A stretch of DNA of 13,575 bases from Collinsella aerofaciens (GTDB taxonomy: Bacteria; Actinomycetota; Coriobacteriia; Coriobacteriales; Coriobacteriaceae): the NCBI GenBank assembly GCA_014846205.1, contig RKAY01000068.1, positions 1 through 13,575 on the forward strand. The letters run 5' to 3'. Every line of letters starts with the position of its first letter. Position 1 is the stretch's first letter. Both the position numbers and the translations under genes were made by a program. Shown here one piece after another: positions 1-7,400 of the stretch. The notes beneath the pieces were generated by a model, which searched no databases, was not told where the DNA came from, and saw nothing but the letters and a program-made list of their open reading frames with translations.

Positions 1-41
1 AAGATGTGTCCCATCTCCGGGCGGGTATAGCGATCGATCAT
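1..41 (-). CDS. purB: Adenylosuccinate lyase, N-terminal fragment (runs off the left edge)
   Basis: On the minus strand an ATG at 41-39 opens a frame reading MIDRYTRPEMGHI before the window ends. This closely resembles the conserved N-terminus of bacterial adenylosuccinate lyases (M-I-[ED]-R-Y-[ST]-R-P-E-M). The enzyme acts twice in purine synthesis, releasing fumarate from SAICAR and from adenylosuccinate, in the cytosol. A strong Shine-Dalgarno AAGGAG (plus positions 47-52) lies 5 nt before the ATG, which supports the start. Only 13 codons are visible, so the assignment rests on this signature and the ribosome binding site. The gene points away from the tRNA-Gly gene and follows it in the same direction, separated by a terminator. 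Confidence 0.82.
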   Translation of the reverse strand, partial: MIDRYTRPEMGHI

Positions 42-143
42 AGCGGCTCCTTTTTGGTTATTGGCACGTTGGTCGTAACCCAACCATTGTACCGTGCGCA
101 GGTGCAAGTATGGGCAGCAGGCATTAACCTAACATTTTGGAAT
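42..143 (-). promoter_or_regulatory. purB leader with ribosome binding site and a possible -10 box
   Basis: The stretch upstream of purB holds its Shine-Dalgarno (AAGGAG, 47-52) and, on the minus strand, a TACAAT hexamer at 91-86 that could be a -10 box. No convincing -35 box sits 16-18 nt further upstream; the TTGCAC at 107-102 is too close. The ribosome binding site is secure; the promoter is tentative. No gene or other structure is seen in this stretch. Confidence 0.3.
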
Positions 144-161
144 TGGAGCGGGCAACGGGAC
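144..161 (-). repeat. Direct-repeat copy of the tRNA-Gly 3' end
   Basis: The 18 bases tggagcgggcaacgggac here are identical to 335-352, which form the 3' end of the tRNA-Gly gene: encoded CCA, discriminator base, the whole 3' acceptor strand and part of the T-stem. The copy is in the same orientation, 191 bp downstream of the tRNA 3' end in the tRNA's own direction. A duplicated tRNA 3' end at this place is the usual footprint of integration at a tRNA gene (an att-like repeat). It could also be what remains of a second tRNA-Gly gene. No integrase is present in the window. Confidence 0.6.
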
Positions 162-285
162 GTCTGCGCATTTGCTTCGCAAATCCGCACCGGCTTCAGG
201 CGTCTGCCGGCGCCTTCGCCTGCTCGCTACAAACGCTTCGCGTTTGTTTTACGCTCGCACCCTGTCGGGTTCGAGTCCCGGCGCT
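144..285. repeat. Hairpin-rich non-coding element bounded by tRNA-like ends
   Basis: This roughly 140-bp stretch is packed with inverted repeats. 165-189 pairs TGCG-C-ATTTGC with GCAAAT-C-CGCA around a TTC loop. 190-210 pairs CCGGC with GCCGG, with alternative pairing of CAGGCG (197-202) and CGCCTG (217-222). 229-247 is a perfect 8-bp stem, ACAAACGC/GCGTTTGT, with a TTC loop. 264-282 looks like a plus-strand tRNA T-arm: stem TCGGG/CCCGG with loop TTCGAGT. The left end is the tRNA-Gly 3' end on the opposite strand. No tRNA can be folded from it, since no acceptor, D-arm or anticodon arm fits, and no convincing reading frame exists. It may be a remnant of a tRNA-targeted element, a dispersed repeat, or a structured RNA ended by the adjoining terminator. 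Confidence 0.5.
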
Positions 286-291
286 TTATTG

Positions 292-326
292 AAAAAAGCA
301 CGGCACCGGAACGGTGTCGTGCTTTT
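292..326. terminator. Strong intrinsic terminator of tRNA-Gly, possibly bidirectional
   Basis: The stem AGCACGGCACCG (297-308) pairs with CGGTGTCGTGCT (312-323) around a GAA loop, with one G-T wobble. It is flanked by A6 on the left and T4 on the right. Read on the minus strand it gives a 12-bp stem followed by a run of six T, placed just downstream of the tRNA-Gly 3' end, so it most probably ends the tRNA transcript. Read on the plus strand it also has a short T tail and could end any RNA made across 144-285. Confidence 0.85.
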
Positions 327-334
327 ACTTTTTC

Positions 335-409
335 TGGAGCGGGCAACGGGACTCGAACCCGCGAGTGTCAGCTTGGGAAGCTGATGCCTTACCACTTGGC
401 GATGCCCGC
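335..409 (-). tRNA. tRNA-Gly, anticodon CCC
   Basis: On the minus strand 409-335 folds as a complete cloverleaf of 75 nt including an encoded CCA. Acceptor GCGGGCA pairs fully with TGCCCGC. The D-arm is GCC/GGC with loop AAGTGGTAA. The anticodon stem TCAGC/GCTGA carries the loop TTCCCAA, so the anticodon is CCC (plus 375-377), reading GGG codons. The variable region is CACTC and the T-arm is GCGGG/CCCGT with loop TTCGAGT. The discriminator base is T. It has its own promoter at 423-452 and an intrinsic terminator at 292-326, so it looks like a single-gene transcription unit. Its 3' 18 bases recur at 144-161. Confidence 0.95.
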
Positions 410-422
410 TTGTGTGTTGGCT

Positions 423-452
423 AGTATAACGCGGTTGTCTTGTTCGATACAA
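423..452 (-). promoter_or_regulatory. Promoter of tRNA-Gly
   Basis: On the minus strand TTGTAT (452-447) and TATACT (428-423) are separated by 18 nt and match the sigma-70-type -35 and -10 boxes at 4 and 5 of 6 positions. The -10 box ends 13 nt before the mature 5' end of the tRNA, which is a normal distance for a tRNA promoter. Confidence 0.65.
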
Positions 453-707
453 GGGTGACGATAGTTGTTTTAGCTGTGGAGAATCGCTTGAAATTTAAGC
501 CAATTGTGAAGATAGGGACCCGTGCTCTCTTCTTTTTACCCTTGTTTACCTGCTCTTTTACTCAATTGTTTTTCTGTCGGCCCAATTTGTCAGATATCGG
601 TCAAGCTTTTGGTCAGCTTCCGGTACTTACCCGCATGAACCCCGGCGGTAGCCTCATCCCACGCGTCGCAATCTCCCCGCGCGGCGCACGAGGGATAAGG
701 AGCAGCC
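453..707 (+). promoter_or_regulatory. Leader region of the thioester adhesin gene
   Basis: This non-coding stretch between the tRNA promoter and the adhesin gene is more AT-rich on its left half than its surroundings. A possible promoter is TTGAAA (488-493), 17 nt, then GATAGG (511-516): the -35 box is good and the -10 box is poor, so the call is weak. The adhesin's ribosome binding site AAGGAG (697-702) lies 5 nt before its ATG. An in-frame TAA at 696-698 rules out any earlier start. If the weak promoter is real, the leader is close to 190 nt long. No clear riboswitch or RNA gene is seen. Confidence 0.3.
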
Positions 708-3700
708 ATGTCCAACGCACCCACGCACTCTGTCCACAGCGCAATCGTCACAGGTCCGCTGCTCCTGCTCCTCCTTTTGCTGGTCGGTTGCATGGCTCCC
801 GGAACTGCTCGTGCCATCGACGGCCACGATGCACTCAACTTCCGCACCATCAGCGACATGTGCGGACCGCTGGGCATCGGCAAATACGAGGCACAAGACA
901 CCTCGATTTCATACTGCATGAACCAGGATTGCCCCGGCCCCAGCAAGCCAGGAGGACCATGGCGTGCCTACGACCAAGGCTGGACATGGCTCGACGACGA
1001 GTTCGCCGCCGTCGTCTGCCATGGATACCCCTCCGCCACATCGTTTGGCGACCATAGCCTAACGCCTGATCGCGCCCGTGCCGCCACCCAGCTTGCCGTG
1101 TGGATGCTTAAAGGAACCACACACCCCGACGGCACTTTTTCGTATACGAACAACGCCGGCATCCCCAGAAGCGGAAAGTTCTACCAAGACGCCGAGATTG
1201 TAGCGGCGGCGCGATGGCTTTATGACAACGCCAAAGCTGGAAACATCAGAGCAGCGCCGCATCGCGCAAGGCGTTATCACGGCCCCACCTCAAAAGAAGG
1301 ACGGCACCAAGACATGCTCTATGTTCTGCCCGCCGTTACCGTTTCCTTCGAGAAGCAATCTGCAAACGCTGCGATCACCAGCGGAAACGATACATACCAG
1401 CTCAACGGTGCCACCTTTGACATCTTTGAAAGCGCAGGCGACGCGCATGTCGGAACCATCCAGATGGACGAGACTGGGCGAGCCCAAGCCACACTGCTGC
1501 CCAACACGGCATACTACCTGGTCGAAACAAAGGCACCGGCAGGTTATATGCCACGTCGCGACCGTATCGAGTTTTTCACCTCGAGCGATGGTGGACACGT
1601 CTCCATCGTTGAGACGCCAGGTACGATTTCCCTGCGCATCATAAAGCTCGACAAGGCGACAGGCGCCGGCCCTCAAGCGGGAACATCACTCGCTGGCGCC
1701 GAGTTCACCTGTGTTTCGCAGTCAACTCCGGGCTGGACGCGCATCCTCACCACCGACGATGGCGGCCTGGCAACGTTGGACGACATCCCCTTGGGCACCT
1801 TTACCATCTATGAATCAAAGGCCCCCGAAGGCTACCTGCTACCCAGTGAAACGTGGAGTTATTCCGTCGGTGCCGACCAGCTTGGCGACACCGGCGTCGT
1901 TGAGCTCGAGAGTCGCATTTCCGACACCCCCATCGCCTTCGACCTCGAAATCTCAAAGTTTAAAGACCATGGCGGCAGCAACGAATCTGGCATTGAGCAG
2001 CCGGCTGAGAGCGTTGTCTTTGAGGTCGTCGGCAACAGTTCACAGCAGGTTGTCGGCACGTTGACCACCAATGTCTATGGCTTTGCGTCCACCAAAGACC
2101 AACCTGATGCATGGTTTGGCGACGGCACACGCCCCGAAGGCGTTCACGGATCCATTCCTTACGATCGAGCGGGCTACACCGTTCGTGAAGTTCGCGAAAC
2201 CGTACCCGATGGATTTAAGCAGGCGGGAGAATGGTCCATCTCCGCAGAGCAGTCTACTGATGGGAAAACACTGCAATATATCGTGGACAACCATGCCATA
2301 TCGACACACCTTCAGATCGTAAAACGTGACGCCCAAACGGGGAATGCCGTACCACTTGCAGGCTTCGCTTTCCAACTGCTCGGCAGCAACCATGAGCTTG
2401 TTTCCCAAACATGCTGGTATCCAGCTCACTCCGTCCTGAACAACTTCACGACCGACAAAACCGGTTCCGTCACGCTGCCCGAGTCGCTCCGCCCCGGCAC
2501 CTACTACATTCGTGAAAAAGATGCCGCTGCCCCCTATCTTAGGGGAGAGGATCTTGAACTTTCGATACCTGCCGATATGAACCTAACACCCGTTGCCATC
2601 GCCTCGTTCTACGATCAGGCGGCAACCGGCAAGATTGAAATTACCAAAAGCGACGCTGTGGACAGCAGCGCCCTGGCGGGAGCGGTCTTCGAGATTCGTG
2701 CGGCGGAGGATATCGTCCGCGCTGACGGCAGCATGGTTGCCCTTGCGGGAGAGACGGTCGCAACCGTCGAGACCGACGAGCAAGGAAAAGCCGGCATCAA
2801 TGGCCTTTCACTTGGATCTGGCACAGCACATTACGAGGTCGTTGAGGTAAGCGCCCCCGAAGGGTATCTGCTTGATCCGACGCCCCACGCCGTTGAGCTC
2901 ACCTATGTCGACCAGAACACGCCGGTCACCTATGCTCGAGTCGAAGTCTCCAACGATTACACCAAGGTTGAAATCTCAAAGGCCGATGCCACCGACCAAA
3001 CAGAGATTGAGGGAGCACGGCTCGTTCTACTGGATGCGAACGGAGAGACTATCGAAAGCTGGACCTCGACCGCGGCGCCACATCGTATTGAGCATCTTGT
3101 ACCCGGCTCCTACACGCTGCGCGAAACGATGTCACCGCGCACCTACGACACGGCCGAAGATGTCACATTCGAAGTAAAGGAGACCGGAGACATCCAGAAG
3201 GTCGTCATGAATGATGCCCCGGTTGAAATTATAGGAAGGGTCGATAAGCGTCAGGAAATTGCCCAGCCAGTCATAAGCGATCTGACGGCCAACGGCGACG
3301 GTAAGAACCGAGCCGCAACGCAGCCCGATACGCGGGGCGAGTTCGCTTACACCATCGACGCTCGCAACGAATCACAAACCTGGGTTGATGAGTTTACGAT
3401 CACCGATGAACTTGAGTGCGTGTCCACTGGGACCGCCCAGCTCGTGAGTATAGAAACACCCATCGCCACAGGCGACTACGACGGACGATGCAACATATGG
3501 TACCGCACGTCCCCCGGGATCGAACAAGACGGCGAGGAACAAGCCAATGCCACACTTGATGACGGGCACGAAAATCCTTGGCTCGAAACCGACGAAGTTA
3601 AAAATCTCCTTGGTGAAGACACAAGACTTGTCGACTACGACGGTTGGCATCTTTGGAAGTCCGATATATCCACGAGCGAATCGACAACGCTGGCTGTTAA

Positions 3701-4139
3701 TAACCTTAACTTACCAAAGAATACGCAGGTGACGGGCTTACGCATTGAATACGGTTCCGTATCTGCCGATTTTACGACACGGTCAGACACCTCGACGTGG
3801 AGCCGTGATGACCTGAAGGACGAGCACGATGATCTGGATGACGCCGCGAGATCGCTCGACTCGCAGACGCACGGAGCGCTGGTTCATATGACCGCCACGG
3901 CATCCTATGTGCCCGAGAAGGCCATAACCAACGGCGTCCGCGTCGACCTTTGCCGCAATGGAGGCGGCAATAAACTCGAGTCCCACGATGAAGATCACGT
4001 TATCCAACGCTGTGCGTTGTCCCAAGACCTGCCATCGACGAGCTCCGCTCCCCTTGCCGCATTGATGACCGCCCTTATGACCGCGGGCGGCGCGGCCATC
4101 TGGCTTGCCAAATACAGGTCTACGGCCGCAACGCGTTAA
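708..4139 (+). CDS. Secreted thioester-domain adhesin with CnaB/SpaA stalk and LPSTS sorting signal
   Basis: 1143-residue surface protein, probably a host-binding adhesin. Residues 17-36 are a hydrophobic signal segment; cleavage could follow TARA36, though LVGC28 also fits a lipobox, and no Lys/Arg precedes the hydrophobic core. A class I-type thioester domain follows (about 40-175): Cys70 in SYCMN and Gln128 in TQLAVW are the expected pair for an internal Cys-Gln thioester that can bond covalently to a target. Six CnaB/SpaA-like domains span about 208-838, with recurring strand-1 Lys (216, 313, 417, 539, 647, 758) and Glu in motifs such as ETKAPAGY and ESKAPEGY (273, 369, 494, 603, 713, 806). 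A less familiar beta-rich domain covers about 839-1100. The C-terminus has LPSTS (1108-1112), a hydrophobic helix and KYRSTAATR, a sortase sorting signal with Ser in place of Gly. The start is fixed by AAGGAG 5 nt upstream and an in-frame stop at 696. No sortase or pilin gene is nearby. Confidence 0.9.
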   Translation: MSNAPTHSVHSAIVTGPLLLLLLLLVGCMAPGTARAIDGHDALNFRTISDMCGPLGIGKYEAQDTSISYCMNQDCPGPSKPGGPWRAYDQGWTWLDDEFAAVVCHGYPSATSFGDHSLTPDRARAATQLAVWMLKGTTHPDGTFSYTNNAGIPRSGKFYQDAEIVAAARWLYDNAKAGNIRAAPHRARRYHGPTSKEGRHQDMLYVLPAVTVSFEKQSANAAITSGNDTYQLNGATFDIFESAGDAHVGTIQMDETGRAQATLLPNTAYYLVETKAPAGYMPRRDRIEFFTSSDGGHVSIVETPGTISLRIIKLDKATGAGPQAGTSLAGAEFTCVSQSTPGWTRILTTDDGGLATLDDIPLGTFTIYESKAPEGYLLPSETWSYSVGADQLGDTGVVELESRISDTPIAFDLEISKFKDHGGSNESGIEQPAESVVFEVVGNSSQQVVGTLTTNVYGFASTKDQPDAWFGDGTRPEGVHGSIPYDRAGYTVREVRETVPDGFKQAGEWSISAEQSTDGKTLQYIVDNHAISTHLQIVKRDAQTGNAVPLAGFAFQLLGSNHELVSQTCWYPAHSVLNNFTTDKTGSVTLPESLRPGTYYIREKDAAAPYLRGEDLELSIPADMNLTPVAIASFYDQAATGKIEITKSDAVDSSALAGAVFEIRAAEDIVRADGSMVALAGETVATVETDEQGKAGINGLSLGSGTAHYEVVEVSAPEGYLLDPTPHAVELTYVDQNTPVTYARVEVSNDYTKVEISKADATDQTEIEGARLVLLDANGETIESWTSTAAPHRIEHLVPGSYTLRETMSPRTYDTAEDVTFEVKETGDIQKVVMNDAPVEIIGRVDKRQEIAQPVISDLTANGDGKNRAATQPDTRGEFAYTIDARNESQTWVDEFTITDELECVSTGTAQLVSIETPIATGDYDGRCNIWYRTSPGIEQDGEEQANATLDDGHENPWLETDEVKNLLGEDTRLVDYDGWHLWKSDISTSESTTLAVNNLNLPKNTQVTGLRIEYGSVSADFTTRSDTSTWSRDDLKDEHDDLDDAARSLDSQTHGALVHMTATASYVPEKAITNGVRVDLCRNGGGNKLESHDEDHVIQRCALSQDLPSTSSAPLAALMTALMTAGGAAIWLAKYRSTAATR

Positions 4140-4146
4140 CCGTCCA

Positions 4147-4183
4147 ATAAAACGGGGCGAGCCAGTCTCCCGGCTCGCCCCGT
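4147..4183. terminator. Shared intrinsic terminator between converging genes
   Basis: A perfect 12-bp stem, ACGGGGCGAGCC (4152-4163) and GGCTCGCCCCGT (4172-4183), closes an 8-nt loop. On the minus strand it is followed by TTTTATT, giving a good intrinsic terminator for the gene pair coming from 7572. It lies 12 bp after the adhesin stop codon, so it probably ends that transcript too, although the plus-strand side lacks a T run directly after the stem. Confidence 0.85.
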
Positions 4184-4214
4184 ATACAGGCATTTTTGAT
4201 ACGAGGGCTCGCGC

Positions 4215-4430
4215 CTACTCGGTCGAAGAGCCGCCATCGATGGTGGCCTGATCAGTCGCGTCGATGCCGTCGGCACCCACAGACTGCTCCTGCTTAACCT
4301 CTTCGCTAATCGCAGACTCGGACGTGGATCCCTTAACGCCCACAAAGTAGGCAGCACCAAAACCGAGGGCAACGGCAATCAGGGTCAAAATCAGATACAC
4401 GGGCCAATGGCGCTTAATATACGAAAACAC
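4215..4430 (-). CDS. Small single-pass membrane protein of unknown function
   Basis: 71 residues beginning with a GTG codon (4430-4428). AAGGAG sits 5 nt upstream, in the 19-bp gap after the stop of the M28-like gene, so the two genes are almost certainly co-transcribed. The protein has a short basic N-terminus (MFSYIKRHW), one membrane helix at about residues 9-32 and an acidic, Ser/Thr-rich tail (about 35-71) that looks unstructured. The positive-inside rule suggests the N-terminus is cytoplasmic and the tail outside. No family is recognised. Its fixed position behind the large membrane protein suggests an accessory or partner subunit, but this is inference. The transcript ends at the hairpin at 4147-4183. 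Confidence 0.8.
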   Translation of the reverse strand: MFSYIKRHWPVYLILTLIAVALGFGAAYFVGVKGSTSESAISEEVKQEQSVGADGIDATDQATIDGGSSTE

Positions 4431-4449
4431 GCTGACTCCTTAGAACGGC

Positions 4450-7400
4450 CTACGAGCGACGGATAACCTCGGTCACAACCTCAGACACCGTAGCGATGTT
4501 CGTCGGGTTGACGTTGTAGGGCAGGTCGTCCTCGGTACGAGCGCAAGCCAGGCGAGGACCGTCCACGCCCGCAATCGTAAGGGCGCGGCGGCTCGCCTCG
4601 AGGGCGGCATACGCATCCGTCTTGGCATAAGGCATCTCGAATGCACCGCAGTCGACATGGAACGCCTTGCAGACCTTGCTGACCAGGTTCATGATACGGC
4701 GGTCGCCCTTAAGCAGCTGTTGTTCGCCCTCGACCGTCACGACCGAAATCCTGCCGGCACCAATGGACTCGAGGTTGATAAAGAACACGCCGCGAAGCTT
4801 ATCGCGATGAGAGGCCAGGAAAGCCTTCATGCCGGCACCATCGCAATCGGAAGCACCCGTTGCGACAAACCAAATATCATGTCCGAGCAACTCGTCGTCA
4901 CCCATAGAGGCAACTGCCGCGAGCATATCCTCATTCGATGCACCGTCGGAAGACGTGGCGCCGCCCTTCCAGCCGTCCTCATCATCTTCGAAGTTATCCC
5001 ACGAACCGATGCCACGGCCAGACTTCTTGGCATCGTAGTCATCATCGACACCAAGCCAGTCGCTCATGCTGTCCTGGTCGCTCTTTTTCTTGCGCCCAAA
5101 CAGGCCGCCGATACCGCGCTTTTGGGGTTTCGGGGTGGTCGAGGGAGCCGAGATAGTCTCGAGCGGCCGCACATCAGGTGCAACGGGCATAGAGGGCGCC
5201 ACCGGCGCCGATGAGGGCTCCGAGCCCTGTGCCGTAACAAAGGGATCGTCAGTCTGCGCCGAAGGATCGGGCAGGTCAAACAGCGACGTACGAGACGCGA
5301 CGTTGGCCTGCTGCATCGAGGGCAGCGACGGGTCGGGGACGGAGGCCAGCGGCGACGATGAAGGCGCGGGCGCGGAGGCCGGATCGGGGATATTCATCTG
5401 CGTGCGCGACGGCACACGAGACGAAATCTGGGCCATAAGGGAGTCGACCGTCTCGTCCTGCGTGGGGACGACGTTGGCTACCGTGGCGCCGGGTTCACTC
5501 GGCGTGGGCATGGTGAAGATCTGCGTAGAGTAGGGCCTGGATTCATCAGTCTTGGGAGCTTCATCGACCGCAGAGGAGTTCGGCTCCACAACAGGCACCT
5601 CGATCTGCTCGGGCACATTGTCCTCAACAGAATCGGCCGCATCGTCAACCGCGTCCTCGGTAGCGGCAGCTGCGTCCCCAGCCTCATCGGAGACGGAAAT
5701 GGGCTCGGCGATCGCAGTGCCCTGCTTCTCGAACGTCATCGTGGCATCGAAGGACACGGTGTTATCGACCGGCTGCTGCGCCTCAAAGGACGTCGTCGCC
5801 TCCGCGACGTCAGCGGACGTCGGCTGCGAGGCCTCGAAAGACGTCGTGGGGTCGGCAGGCGCCGGCCGCTCGGCCTCATTCTGCTCAAACTCCTGCGCCG
5901 CGCGCTCGCGCTCGGCCTCGGAAGCCTGTTGTTGGGCTATAGCCTCCTGCTCGGCAGCCTCGCGGGCAGCAGCGCGCTTTTCCTCAAAGTCGTCAACGAG
6001 CTTCTTGCCCTTCGCAAAGGCGCCCTTAAAGAAATTGGAGGCGCTGGCGCCAAGCGAGGAGAACGCGGAAGCGATATCGGCATGGGGCGTTGTCGAGGGG
6101 AGCTCGGCCGAGAAATCGGTATCGCTCTCGTAGGACACGCGCTGCGAATACTCGTCGTAGCCCTCATCGGCGGAATCGTCCTCTGCCTGTTCCGGAGTGG
6201 CGGGGGCAAGAATGTCGAGGCCGGCTGCGGGATCGAGTGCGGGCTCCGCCTCGGGCTCGACATCGGAGGACGGGGCAGACACGGGCTCGGCGGCTGCAGC
6301 GGGCACATCAGACACGGGCTCTTGAGCCTCGGAAATGGGCTCGGGCTCAAACGCCGGTTCCTCGCCTTCATCGTAAACAAGCGAGCAGGACTCGGGCAGC
6401 ATGCCGAGCGCGCGAATGGCATCCGAGCCAAAGCGGATATTGCCGACGGCATTGCGATAGAGTTTGGGCTCGGGCTCGACAGGCTCGACCGCTACGGGCT
6501 CCTCCGCCGGCCCGGCGGCGAGCGCCTCCTCGGTGGCCACCTCGGTCTGAACAGCCTGGTCCTGAGCCTCGGGCGCGATGGTACCGATCAGCGTCGCGTC
6601 AGCAGAAGCACCCTCGAAGCCGTCGATCTGCTCATCGGGCGCCTCATCCTGCTCGGGATCGGCAGCAAGCGGCTGTCCGAACTCGTCCTCGGTATAGCTC
6701 GGCTCCTCATATTCGATGGTGTTGCCATAATCGTTTTGCTGCTGCGCCGCGGCATACTCGGCCGCGGCACGCGCCATTTCCTCGGCCCGGCGCTTTTGCT
6801 CGCCAAAATACGTATCGAACGGAATGTCGTTGGGAAATTCATTTTCACCCTGATAAGGGGCAACGTTGTCCATAACGCCGAGCATGGCGGCAACAGAAGA
6901 CTTGTTGCACACCGATCCAGACGTATAGGGAAGCACGAAACGGTTGGCAATGATATTTGCCGCGTTGGCAAGCGCCACCAGCGAAGCGAGAATCGCAACA
7001 ATCCACAGCAGGACCTTCAACGCACCGGGAAGCGGCAGAATACGCAGGATGGCAATGGCCGCGGGGGCAACTGTGGCAATCGGGAGCAGCTTGGCGATCA
7101 GCGCTCGATACGGTGCATAAGACTCGCGAGCGAGCAGCTCGGCGCGCGGGGAGTCATAGTGCGCCACGACGACGACCGGGCGGTTGCGCGGAGAGGCAAG
7201 CGGGCCCGACGCCTTGTGGTAGGCGATGACGTTTTGGCTCACGCCCGTCTTGCCCAGGCGCGAGATCACAGGACGACCGGTTCGCTCGAGCACATAGAGC
7301 GCGGCGCCGACAATCGCCAGCAAGGTGCCGACCAAACCGACGCCTCCGCCGATACCCATAAGCAAGGCGCCCGCAAAAGCCAAAATACCCGTTACGGCAA

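Noticed and set aside
160..285. A plus-strand tRNA gene suggested by the T-arm-like sequence at 264-282
   Set aside because: No matching acceptor strand (TAAAGCG would be needed), D-arm or anticodon arm could be found upstream, and no CCA or discriminator context follows.
588..612. TTGTCA upstream of the adhesin as a PafBC-type (RecA-independent) promoter
   Set aside because: The -10 half at the required spacing (TAnnnT) is missing.
440..1057. A 205-codon open frame on the plus strand crossing the adhesin start
   Set aside because: It overlaps the tRNA promoter and leader and then reads the adhesin gene out of frame as Arg-rich text.
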